Source: Bacillota bacterium
GTDB lineage: Bacteria > Bacillota > Clostridia > Saccharofermentanales > UBA5734
Reading direction: 5' to 3'
DNA: 10,059 nucleotides
NCBI GenBank assembly: GCA_023438965.1
Contig: JAEXPB010000457.1
Span: 1-10,059, forward strand
This document shows positions 1-7,086 of the stretch, piece by piece. A program made the position numbers and the translations under genes. The notes under the pieces were generated by a model, which had not been told where the DNA came from, did no database searches, and saw only the letters and a list, made by a program, of their open reading frames with translations. The number at the start of each line of letters is the position of its first letter. Positions within the stretch are counted from its first letter, which is position 1.

Positions 1-426
1 CGTATTGAAGCGTGTTCCTTCCGGCGTAACGATCACCATGTTGCGATGGCTGTAAATTTCGATGGAATACTAATAGGGATTGATGAACTTCTGATTGCGC
101 AGGTCTTCGCAAACCTTATTAAAATCCACCAGGGCGAAACTGGGCGTCATCAACTGGCCAATGTTGGACTTGATCGAAATGCTGGCGCACAGCAGCCGGC
201 TATTATCAAAAATCGTCTCGCTGATGCTCTTGGCCTGGCCCAGCGCAGCTTCATTCATTTTCTTGGTTTCTTCATCGAGGGTCCGGCTGGTGAAGATAAA
301 AAAGCCAACGCCGGTGATCATGACCGGAATCAGGATCAGGCACAGGAAAAAGGCAACCCGCCGCAAAAAAACCGGCAGCAGCTGCGTAGCCTGAAACCCG
401 CTGACCCGCACAGCCGGCAGCCTCAC
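1..426 (-). CDS. Sensor histidine kinase, N-terminal part, interrupted by an in-frame TAG and cut by the window edge
   Basis: This is the membrane-anchored N-terminus of a two-component sensor kinase, partner of the response regulator directly upstream. I start it at GTG 426-424, which overlaps the regulator stop as GTGA and has GGAGGG (minus strand, 435-440) eight bases upstream; TTG 432-430 is possible but too close to that site. Residues 1-22 are basic and cytoplasmic. A hydrophobic transmembrane segment covers about residues 24-45 (VAFFLCLILIPVMITGV), and an extracytoplasmic sensor region follows (TLDEETKKMNEAALGQAKSI). After 118 codons there is TAG at 72-70, but the same frame then stays open to the window edge and reads YSIEIYSHRNMVIVTPEG, typical of the sensor domain in Paenibacillus-like kinases. 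The kinase core lies outside the window. The gene may be a nonsense-mutated pseudogene, contain a sequencing error, or be read through. Family assignment rests on context and topology. Confidence 0.7.
70..72 (-). other. In-frame TAG codon inside the sensor-kinase frame
   Basis: Read on the minus strand, the codons are ATC AAT CCC TAT TAG TAT TCC ATC GAA ATT TAC. The frame is open on both sides and both sides look like kinase sensor-domain protein, so the stop interrupts a gene rather than ending one. A CAG (Gln) or TAT (Tyr) codon is one base away. Confidence 0.75.
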
Positions 427-1742
427 GGACAATTCCCTCCGTCCGGCGTGGGCTGGCTGCCGCTCCTGCTGCTGATCCGGCGATAGGCGTCAGGTGTCAG
501 ACCGGCGTAGCGCTTAAACAAGCGGATAAAGTATTTGTCATTGTCATATCCGACAGTCCGTCCGATCTCGAAGACTTTTCCCGTCCCGGACAACAAGAGC
601 TGCTTGGCTTTCTCCATGCGCAGCTGGGTCAGATAGTCCGTATAATTCATACCAACGGTCTGTTTGAACAGGCGGCTGAAATACATCGCGTTCAGATGAA
701 CCGTCGCAGCTGTTTCCGAGAGCGACACATCACGGCAGTAGTTTTGTTGCAAGTACTGCACGGCCTGTTTGATCGAGGCATGTATGCTGCCCTTTGCTTC
801 GCCTGACCTGGCGAATTTTGTATGGTGCTGTTCCGAATTGTGTTTTTCCTCAATCAGAAACCGCTGCAGATCATGGATTGAAACGAAGGTTTCGATTCTG
901 TCGAGCACCAGGCACAGATCGAAAATTTCCATAAAAGCTGCTGCCGCCTTATTGACTTGCTGCTCGATGGCCGCTTCCAGTTTGGCGGTCGGATGCGCCA
1001 GCGGATTGCAAACGAAGAAAGCCAGACGGGGGCAAGGTTCAAATTTTTCCACAAAGACAAGCTGATCCTGCTGATTGAGAAAACTCAGGATTGTCGGCAG
1101 CCTTCTGGATTCGCCTGGTTTATCCGCTGGTTCACCCTCATCCGCTTCTTCGGCCAGGATGGTGATCGACGCAATGGCTATCGGCTTATAGGTTGCCTGC
1201 TGGCCAAAACCCAGGCTGGCCATTTCCCGCTCCCGATCCGCATCACTATGCAGTTCGTCATCGGCCAGGCCATTCAGGAATTGCTTCTGCAGCAAAGGAA
1301 AGACCTGCTGCAGTTTTTTCTTTTCCGATTCCTGGTTATCGCGGCTTTGCCGCTCCAGCCGGATCTGGTCGATCAGGCGCAGAAAGCAAGCCTGTATCTG
1401 GTCAATCCGCACCGGCTTCAGCAGGTAGGACACCACGCCATATTCAATGGCCTTTTGCGCATACTTGAATTCCTGATAACCGGAGATGATGACCGTATGG
1501 GTTCCGGGACAATGCTGCATAATGTAGGCTGCAACGTCGAGTCCGCTTTTAACCGGCATATTCACATCCGTCAGGACAATATCGACCGGATTTTGCGCCA
1601 GAAAATCAATCGCCTGCTGACCATTCCCGAAAAGCGCAATCACATTGACGCCCAGATCTGAAGTTGAGAAATAGAAGGATAGTCCGCTGCGGATGATTTC
1701 CTCATCATCAACGATAATCATGCTGACAGTGTCGGCATTCAT
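423..1742 (-). CDS. Response regulator, CheY receiver plus AraC-type DNA-binding domain
   Basis: A 439-residue cytoplasmic transcription factor, phosphorylated by the adjacent histidine kinase and probably activating this sugar-utilisation locus. The receiver domain spans about residues 7-125: acidic pocket D12/D13 (IIVDDEE), phospho-acceptor D59 (LTDVNMP), switch residue S87 (VIISGY) and K109 (LLKPV). A roughly 190-residue linker with helical, charged stretches follows. The AraC-type double helix-turn-helix spans about residues 324-422, with MYFSRLFKQTVG and the closing signature VGYDNDKYFIRLFKRYAG. The start ATG 1742-1740 was chosen because the receiver begins eight residues later and it overlaps the upstream fucosidase stop as ATGA; a longer in-frame extension to 1853 lies inside the fucosidase gene and is not receiver-like. 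The stop TGA overlaps the kinase GTG start. Length and layout match the YesN family that pairs with Cache-type kinases next to sugar transporters. Confidence 0.95.
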   Translation of the reverse strand: MNADTVSMIIVDDEEIIRSGLSFYFSTSDLGVNVIALFGNGQQAIDFLAQNPVDIVLTDVNMPVKSGLDVAAYIMQHCPGTHTVIISGYQEFKYAQKAIEYGVVSYLLKPVRIDQIQACFLRLIDQIRLERQSRDNQESEKKKLQQVFPLLQKQFLNGLADDELHSDADREREMASLGFGQQATYKPIAIASITILAEEADEGEPADKPGESRRLPTILSFLNQQDQLVFVEKFEPCPRLAFFVCNPLAHPTAKLEAAIEQQVNKAAAAFMEIFDLCLVLDRIETFVSIHDLQRFLIEEKHNSEQHHTKFARSGEAKGSIHASIKQAVQYLQQNYCRDVSLSETAATVHLNAMYFSRLFKQTVGMNYTDYLTQLRMEKAKQLLLSGTGKVFEIGRTVGYDNDKYFIRLFKRYAGLTPDAYRRISSRSGSQPTPDGGNCP

Positions 1743-2779
1743 ACCCGTTTCGTCCCCATTAAAGCACCCAGTTCGCGAATCCTTTCGTAGTATATCGCCG
1801 GCAGCGATCCGTCGGCCTGCGGGCCGATATTGATCAGCATATTGCCGTCCCATTGCCGGACTTTCTGATAGCTCTCATAGACCCAAGCCGCCGGTTTGTA
1901 TCCAGTCGAGTGGTTCATATGCGCCCAGCCGGAGTTCTCTTCCCAGATGTGGCAGTGTTCCCAGTACAGGTCCTGCGGACGTTCATCCGGCAGACGGCAC
2001 TCATATTGGGAGCAGAAGTCCCCTGCGCCGTGCAGCCGGTCATTGACCACGATAGCCGGCTGCAATTGCCGGATTTCGTCAAGCGTAATCACGCGCGAAA
2101 CATCCGGAACGGTTCCGTCAAACCAGAGCAGATCGATCCGGCCATAGCGGGTCAGCAATTCACGGACCTGATTGCTGCAGTAATCGATATAATCATTTTC
2201 CAGGGTCTGCGGTACGACCGGCAAATCGCCGATCGGCTGATGGTCCAGGCCGCGGTTATCCCGGCCGGGCAGCCTGCCGCTGCCATAAAGGAACGACATG
2301 TAATAACGATGGACATACCAATCCGGCGGCGAATAATAGAGCCCGACTTTCAGGCCGGCTTTCCGGCATCCCGTGATATATTCGCCAACCAGATCGCGGC
2401 CATGCATATGGCATTTTGTGTTCAGGCAGCCATAGTCGGAGGGCCACATGGCAAACCCATCATGATGGCGCGTTGTGAAAACGGCATAGCGGAGTCCCGC
2501 ATCGGCGGCAGCTTGCAACCAATCCTCCGGATGGAAATTCAGGGGATTGAAGCGACGGGCCAGGTCCCAGTAGGCGCGCGGCGTAATCGTATAATTGCCG
2601 CCGCTGGCTTCATCCCACGGCGTACGGTCCATCATCCCCCAGGACAAGTCGCCCTCGCCGCTGACCGTTGAAAGCCCATAGTGGACGAAGAGGCCAAGAT
2701 TGCCGCCCTGGAAATACCAGTCGGCATCAGGATGCGGATTGCGCGGCAGGCAGCGCTGTTCGCACGATTTTTCAGACAT
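1739..2779 (-). CDS. Alpha-L-fucosidase, glycoside hydrolase family 29, compact cytoplasmic form
   Basis: Predicted to release L-fucose from the non-reducing end of oligosaccharides by a retaining mechanism. Family hallmarks occur in order over 346 residues: GLFVHYGL near 29-36, the active-site stretch FTTRHHDGFAMW (101-112), KVGLYYSPPDW (144-154), LLWFDG (217-222) with D221 as the expected catalytic nucleophile, VVNDR (244-248), the YWEHCHIW region near 272-279, and MLINIGPQADG (314-324). The acid/base residue varies in GH29 and I cannot assign it. There is no signal peptide and no C-terminal beta-sandwich or carbohydrate-binding module, so it is shorter than many secreted family members and probably acts on imported oligosaccharides. 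It starts at ATG 2779 with AGAAGGA (minus strand, 2788-2794) eight bases upstream, 22 bases after the solute-binding protein gene. Its TGA overlaps the regulator start. Specificity could also be for related galactosides. Confidence 0.92.
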   Translation of the reverse strand: MSEKSCEQRCLPRNPHPDADWYFQGGNLGLFVHYGLSTVSGEGDLSWGMMDRTPWDEASGGNYTITPRAYWDLARRFNPLNFHPEDWLQAAADAGLRYAVFTTRHHDGFAMWPSDYGCLNTKCHMHGRDLVGEYITGCRKAGLKVGLYYSPPDWYVHRYYMSFLYGSGRLPGRDNRGLDHQPIGDLPVVPQTLENDYIDYCSNQVRELLTRYGRIDLLWFDGTVPDVSRVITLDEIRQLQPAIVVNDRLHGAGDFCSQYECRLPDERPQDLYWEHCHIWEENSGWAHMNHSTGYKPAAWVYESYQKVRQWDGNMLINIGPQADGSLPAIYYERIRELGALMGTKRV

Positions 2780-2801
2780 TCGGTTTATCCTTCTTTCCGG
2801 T

Positions 2802-4403
2802 TCATTTTTTCGCCAGAAATGAATTGATCTGACGTTGCAGCTCTTTGGCGATCCGGCCGACGCCTGCGGCTTCCAGACAATTGTTCATCTCCTGATAAGC
2901 AGCAATCGGATCGGCGAAGGTCCCATAAAACAATCCGGGACAGTATTTGGTGGCGATCATGTCATATTGCGTCAGTTCCAGTTTGACCGGCTGGGTATCC
3001 ACACCGAAGCCTGTCAAGGGGACGATCCGGGCTGAAGCTTCCAGGGCCAGCCGATCCCGGATAAAGCTCGGGCTATAGCCCTGGTTTTTCAGCGTGTAGC
3101 GGGCATTGGCCACCGTCCAGTCCGGCAAGCCGTAATGACAGTTGATGTTGCCGCCATCCACATTGTCATACTCAAAGGTGCGGATGTAATTGCCGGTGAC
3201 ACGTTCATAATGCACGCCTTCAATGCCATAGGCCAGCAGATCGGTCAGCTTGCTGCCGGTTGCCGTCCAGAGCAGGTTGACCAGTTCCAGCGTTCGCTGC
3301 AGGTTGCCGACGGTAGCCGGAATGGCGAGGGCTGTGCCATGCTTGCCGACCGGGGTTTTGCGATAAGTCTGCAGCATCAGCGCCGTAACGGGAAGACCCC
3401 AGCGGGCTTCCCAGTTCTTTATCGAGAGATACTGATCAAAGCCGGCTGACTCCATGATCATTTTCTTTTGGTAAAAGCCATTCGAGATGCGATCCGGCAC
3501 CTCATCCTTGACGGTCAGGGCATCTTTACGGATATACCCTTCCTGGTACCAGCGGGCCATCCGGATAAAAAAGCGGCTGAGATCCACATCGAGAATGCTC
3601 ACGACAGTTGAGGTCATGTCTTCCTGACGCGTGAAGGCCGGCGGGATCATCGTCATGGAACCGCAGGGGACATCATACCAGGTTGCGACGAAATTCCGGA
3701 TGACCGAAGTTGAGATACCGATGCCCAGGTTACCGCCAGCTTTTGCCTTGGCCAGAAAATTTTCCAGAACATCCAGCAATGCGTCGGGCGGGACAAGATC
3801 GCCGCTCTTCTCCCACTCCTGTTGAGCCTTGTTATAGGCGATCAGATCCAGATATCGCTCAACCAGCTCGGTCGGCACAAAAATACACCGCGGATCCACC
3901 GTCCAGCCCATGCCAATGGGAATCGCATAAAGTTTGCCGTTAATTCGCCCGCAATCCCAGATCCAATCGTTAAATTCCTGCCATAAGCCTGGCGCGTAGG
4001 CGGTGATCGCATCATCCAGCTGGATGTACGAACCATCGTTGACCTCGGTCTGCAGCGACAGCATCCAGCCCAGCCAGACCATATCGATTTTTTCTGAAGC
4101 GGCAACCGCCAGATGCCAACGTTCGCCATATTCATTGAAAGGCACCACTTTAAAATCCAGATAGGTGTTCGGTAAATAATCCTGAAGCTGCTGATTGAAC
4201 AGGGTCAGGACCCTGTCCGAATCAGCCTGTTTGCCGGCCCCGCCGGTCATGTATTTGACGACATAGGGTTCGCGTTTTACTGTCGAAGCCGGTGAAGCCG
4301 ATTCGCCAGGTTGAGCCGAAGGTGCGGACAGGCAGGCCGATGTGCTGAGCAGGATTATGCTCAGCAGCAGCAGGACTATCGATTTGATCCGGTTCCCACG
4401 CAT
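2802..4403 (-). CDS. ABC transporter sugar-binding lipoprotein, LplA/DUF3502-like
   Basis: Extracellular solute-binding protein, lipid-anchored on the outer face of the membrane, delivering an oligosaccharide to an ABC permease. From ATG 4403-4401 the product is 533 residues: a basic n-region (RGNRIK), a hydrophobic core (SIVLLLLSIILL) and a lipobox ending at Cys24 (STSAC), then a Ser/Pro/Ala-rich linker. The mature part has the family pattern YMTGGAG, a D-x-V-W-LGW stretch, and GKLYAIPIG. The C-terminal third carries YGIEGVHYERV and a closing region (QPVKLELTQYDM, then EAAGVGRIAKELQRQI) typical of DUF3502-type proteins. In-frame ATGs further upstream (4424, 4448, 4475) are possible; ATG 4448 has AGGA five bases before it, but the signal peptide is best formed from 4403. 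No permease genes are present in the window. It is the first gene of the leftward operon, and its ligand is unknown. Confidence 0.88.
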   Translation of the reverse strand: MRGNRIKSIVLLLLSIILLSTSACLSAPSAQPGESASPASTVKREPYVVKYMTGGAGKQADSDRVLTLFNQQLQDYLPNTYLDFKVVPFNEYGERWHLAVAASEKIDMVWLGWMLSLQTEVNDGSYIQLDDAITAYAPGLWQEFNDWIWDCGRINGKLYAIPIGMGWTVDPRCIFVPTELVERYLDLIAYNKAQQEWEKSGDLVPPDALLDVLENFLAKAKAGGNLGIGISTSVIRNFVATWYDVPCGSMTMIPPAFTRQEDMTSTVVSILDVDLSRFFIRMARWYQEGYIRKDALTVKDEVPDRISNGFYQKKMIMESAGFDQYLSIKNWEARWGLPVTALMLQTYRKTPVGKHGTALAIPATVGNLQRTLELVNLLWTATGSKLTDLLAYGIEGVHYERVTGNYIRTFEYDNVDGGNINCHYGLPDWTVANARYTLKNQGYSPSFIRDRLALEASARIVPLTGFGVDTQPVKLELTQYDMIATKYCPGLFYGTFADPIAAYQEMNNCLEAAGVGRIAKELQRQINSFLAKK

Positions 4404-4487
4404 ATCCGCGTCCCCATGTTTCATACTTCCGTAGATGCCGCCTTCCATTGTATTCCTGGGGCGAATGAACAGCAAGGCAAGGAAGAT

Positions 4488-4500
4488 GACAATAATTGTC
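4488..4500. promoter_or_regulatory. Perfect 13-base palindrome, candidate operator
   Basis: GACAAT-A-ATTGTC is a perfect inverted repeat with a one-base centre, in the A+T-rich middle of the divergent region. It overlaps or adjoins the TATATAG stretch that could serve as a minus-strand -10 element. This fits a site for a dimeric regulator controlling one or both clusters. AraC-type regulators usually bind direct repeats, so the binder may be another protein. The role is inferred from position and symmetry only. Confidence 0.4.
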
Positions 4501-4527
4501 TATATAAGATAGTAATAGTGCACAAAT

Positions 4528-4560
4528 TTGACATTTGGCCCCCAAGAACAGCAGGATAAT
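4528..4560 (+). promoter_or_regulatory. Possible promoter for the rightward cluster
   Basis: A consensus -35 hexamer TTGACA (4528-4533) is followed by GATAAT (4555-4560), five of six matches to a -10 box, but the spacer of 21 bases is longer than the usual 16-18. If used, transcription would start near 4567, which excludes the upstream start at 4535 and fits translation from 4592 or 4658. Confidence 0.3.
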
Positions 4561-4639
4561 GGAGGTGACTTTCACCGATTCCAATGCTAAGATGACAGCG
4601 TCAGCCAACTGCGGCACATCAGCCGCCGATTCTGCTGTT

Positions 4640-4651
4640 GGAGGAACCAGG
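4640..4651 (+). promoter_or_regulatory. Ribosome-binding site supporting the start at 4658
   Basis: GGAGGAACCAGG precedes the tandem ATG ATG at 4658-4663. The GGAGG part is 13 bases from the first ATG and the AGG part is six bases away. The GGAGGTGA at 4561-4568 is a stronger match to the anti-Shine-Dalgarno sequence but has no in-frame start at normal spacing. Confidence 0.45.
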
Positions 4652-4657
4652 TTTTCT

Positions 4658-7075
4658 ATGATGGATAATAAAGTCTCCGGGCCATTGATCTGCACAGTCT
4701 CCGCCACAGAAGGCATACCGGGGTTGCTGGCGGCCCTTGATCGCTGCCGGGACACTGACGAAGGCTGTCCGGCCATGATCAGGCTGGAGCCTGGCCGGTA
4801 CTTCGCCGATCAGCCGATCCGATTCGGTCCCGAACACCGGAACCTGATCCTCAGCGGTCCGGGAGCGCGGTTAATCGGCGGCAAGCTGCTGCCGGACTGG
4901 CATGCGGTAACCGATCCGGCCGTTTTGCGCCGCCTGGATCCGGAAGTCCGCAAGCATGTTCTGGTCTGCGATTTGGGCCAATGCGGCATTGCCGATCCAG
5001 GCGGATTAAGCCGCCGCGGTTGGTTCGACGATGTCTCCCCGTCACACGCGGAGCTCTTTCTCAACGGCGAACCGCTGGATCTCGCCCAGTATCCGAAAAA
5101 AGGGCAATATCTGACCATTTCCGGATATGAGCGGGAGATCGTCAATGAATGCGAACAGCGGATCGGCGATCCGGAAGCCAGTTTCTATTATCAGGACACG
5201 CGTCCCCAAAAATGGCAGGTTCAGCCGGATCTCTGGGCGCATGGCTACTGGTGCTGGGATTGGGCGAACTCTTATGAGCATGTCACGGCAATCGATCCCG
5301 CCCGGGGTTCAATCCGCCTGGGCGATATCCCCCAAGGTAAAGTCCGGGGTTTTAATCCGGGGCAGCGGTTTTGCCTGCTCAATCTTCTGGAAGAAGTCAT
5401 TCACCCCGGATCCTATTATATCGATCGCCAGGCGAACCAGGTTTACTTATATCCCCGGCTGCCGGATCAATTAGCCGACCCGCAAACCGAATTGATCATC
5501 TCGGTGCTGGATGCACCGTTGCTCCAATTGCAGGGCTGCGAGAAGGTCACGATCCAGGGCGTTGAGCTATCCTGTGTCCGCGGTCATGCGGTCAGCATTC
5601 AGGGCGGTCGTCAGGTCTGTCTTGACAACTGCATTTTGAAGAACATTGGCAATACGGCAGTCGAATTGATCGAAGGGTCGGGACATTCGGTTCAGAATTG
5701 CACGATTCATCAGTGCGGCGACGGCGGCATCCGGGCTTTCGGCGGCGATCGCCTGTCACTGGAGCCAGCCGGATTCCGGTTTGATAATAATCACATCCAC
5801 CATATTGCCGCCTGGAGCCGCTGCTATAAGCCTGGCGTCCTGGCCATGGGTGTCGGCATGTCCATCAGCCATAACCTGATCCATGATTGTCCGCATTCGG
5901 CCGTTTTGTTCGGCGGCAACGATATCCGGATCACGGACAACGAAATATACCGGGTTTGTCTGGAGAGCGGCGACGCCGGTGCGATTTACGCCGGCCGTGA
6001 TGTGACTTTCCGCGGCAATCAGGTCAGCCACAATTTCATTCACCATCTGGGCGGCGTCGGCATGGGCACGATGGGCATCTATAATGATGATGTCCTGAGC
6101 GGCACGATCATGGAAAACAACTTCTTCTATGAGGTTGGCCGAGCCGTGATGCTTGGCGGCGGCGTTGATTTCATCGTCCGGAACAATGTTTTTGTCAAAT
6201 GCTATCCGGCCGTCGCCCTGGATTGCCGCGGCGCGCATACGGCCTTTTTCTGGGGCGGCGTTTACGAGCAGCAGCGCCAGAAACTATACAATGGCCGCCA
6301 GTCCTTCCTGAAGCCCAATGATGACCGTGTGCGGTTGGATTGCACAAAAAGCCCCTATATTGACCGTTACCCGGAGCTGGGGCGGCTAAACGCCATGTAT
6401 GAGCAAGGGCGGCAGCTGAAGGCTTCTGCCCAGATCAGCAACAACGTCTTCTGCACCCGGCCGGCGTTTCGCTATACTTATGCCCGCCGCGAAGGCGGTT
6501 TAGAAAAAGTGCTGGACTGCGGCGAGCCAGTTCAATTGACGGATGCGCAGATGAGCGAGCTGTTCGATTTTCGGCACATCGTCCGGCCGACCTGGTCCGC
6601 CGGCAAAGGCGACTGGCGCTTCACAGACAATTTCACGGCTTTCCCGGACGACTTCCGGGACGCCGATTGGGCTGATATCGAGGTCAAGCCGGTTTCCCAG
6701 GCCTTCGAATATGGCTACCAGGCGGTTTCCTTCCAGGATATCGGGCTGCGGCCATCTGAACGCACAGTCAATCCGATCCGGGTGCAAACCAGCCTGACCT
6801 ATCCCTATCGTGGCGATGATCGGCCGCTGACACTGGGCATACGTAACCGCATGCCTATTCCCGTCCACGGCGAAATCAGCCTGGCAGCCGACAATCCGCG
6901 GGTCAGCCTGACCGTTAAACAGATCGCCTTTGATCTGGCTCCCTATGAGGAACGCACCTGCTTGGTTGGGAATCTTGGCCAGGAAGATATTTTCACCGTC
7001 GAAGCCCGGGGCATCACGCCGGGCATCCGACCTTCCCGGGCCGTCAATTTGATGGGCCAGTGGAAACGATTTTAG
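4658..7075 (+). CDS. Right-handed parallel beta-helix glycosidase, GH141-like
   Basis: About 805 residues, probably a glycan hydrolase acting in the cytoplasm because no signal peptide is visible. The N-terminal part (SATEGIPGLLAALDRC, then IRLEPGRYFADQPIRF) is the usual entry of beta-helix proteins. It is followed by YYIDRQANQVYLYPRLP, a motif I associate with GH141-type proteins. The helix proper covers about residues 296-515 as successive N-rich coils: VTIQGVEL, VCLDNCIL, SVQNCTIH, FRFDNNHI, MSISHNLI, IRITDNEI, TFRGNQVS, TIMENNFF, FIVRNNVF. An acidic loop ESGDAGAIYAGRD (from E436) is a candidate active-site segment. The C-terminal ~120 residues look like an Ig-like beta-sandwich. Characterised GH141 members include an alpha-L-fucosidase of rhamnogalacturonan II and a xylanase, so fucosidase activity alongside the GH29 is plausible but unproven. 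Alternative starts are 4592, 4559 and 4535. It ends in TAG, immediately before the next gene. Confidence 0.85.
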   Translation: MMDNKVSGPLICTVSATEGIPGLLAALDRCRDTDEGCPAMIRLEPGRYFADQPIRFGPEHRNLILSGPGARLIGGKLLPDWHAVTDPAVLRRLDPEVRKHVLVCDLGQCGIADPGGLSRRGWFDDVSPSHAELFLNGEPLDLAQYPKKGQYLTISGYEREIVNECEQRIGDPEASFYYQDTRPQKWQVQPDLWAHGYWCWDWANSYEHVTAIDPARGSIRLGDIPQGKVRGFNPGQRFCLLNLLEEVIHPGSYYIDRQANQVYLYPRLPDQLADPQTELIISVLDAPLLQLQGCEKVTIQGVELSCVRGHAVSIQGGRQVCLDNCILKNIGNTAVELIEGSGHSVQNCTIHQCGDGGIRAFGGDRLSLEPAGFRFDNNHIHHIAAWSRCYKPGVLAMGVGMSISHNLIHDCPHSAVLFGGNDIRITDNEIYRVCLESGDAGAIYAGRDVTFRGNQVSHNFIHHLGGVGMGTMGIYNDDVLSGTIMENNFFYEVGRAVMLGGGVDFIVRNNVFVKCYPAVALDCRGAHTAFFWGGVYEQQRQKLYNGRQSFLKPNDDRVRLDCTKSPYIDRYPELGRLNAMYEQGRQLKASAQISNNVFCTRPAFRYTYARREGGLEKVLDCGEPVQLTDAQMSELFDFRHIVRPTWSAGKGDWRFTDNFTAFPDDFRDADWADIEVKPVSQAFEYGYQAVSFQDIGLRPSERTVNPIRVQTSLTYPYRGDDRPLTLGIRNRMPIPVHGEISLAADNPRVSLTVKQIAFDLAPYEERTCLVGNLGQEDIFTVEARGITPGIRPSRAVNLMGQWKRF

Positions 7076-7078
7076 GAG
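7074..7078 (+). promoter_or_regulatory. Ribosome-binding site AGGAG deciding the start at 7087
   Basis: AGGAG overlaps the TAG stop of the preceding gene and lies eight bases before ATG 7087. This supports ATG 7087 over the GTG at 7060, which lies within the preceding gene without an obvious site. Confidence 0.75.
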
Positions 7079-7086
7079 CAGCCAAA

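Larger units (their letters stand above)
4404..4657. promoter_or_regulatory. Divergent intergenic control region
   Basis: This region separates the two divergent clusters and must hold the promoters for both, unless one of the longer start choices is right. Its core, about 4485-4533, is strikingly A+T-rich compared with the flanking genes and contains a perfect 13-base palindrome (4488-4500), a second 8-base palindrome CAAATTTG (4523-4530) and a consensus TTGACA (4528-4533). The reading frame of the rightward gene stays open back to 4535, so part of 4535-4657 may be coding, but its translation there does not resemble the family N-terminus. Confidence 0.65.

Noticed and set aside
46-486. Plus-strand open frame of 146 codons at the left edge
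   Set aside because: It is antisense to the kinase N-terminus, which has a transmembrane segment, a ribosome site and an operon overlap in its favour.
957-1661. Plus-strand open frame of 234 codons
   Set aside because: It is antisense to the response-regulator gene, whose D59/K109 and AraC signatures are unmistakable.
1743-1853. N-terminal extension of the response regulator to an upstream start
   Set aside because: These 37 codons lie inside the 3' end of the fucosidase gene and add nothing resembling a receiver domain; the ATGA start is better.
1853-2671. Plus-strand open frame of 272 codons
   Set aside because: It lies wholly opposite the well-supported GH29 gene, has no ribosome site and shows no recognisable protein motifs; it mirrors the codon pattern of the real gene.
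5756-6238. Minus-strand open frame of 160 codons
   Set aside because: It is antisense to the beta-helix coils; its regular D/A/H pattern is the complement of the N-rich repeat.
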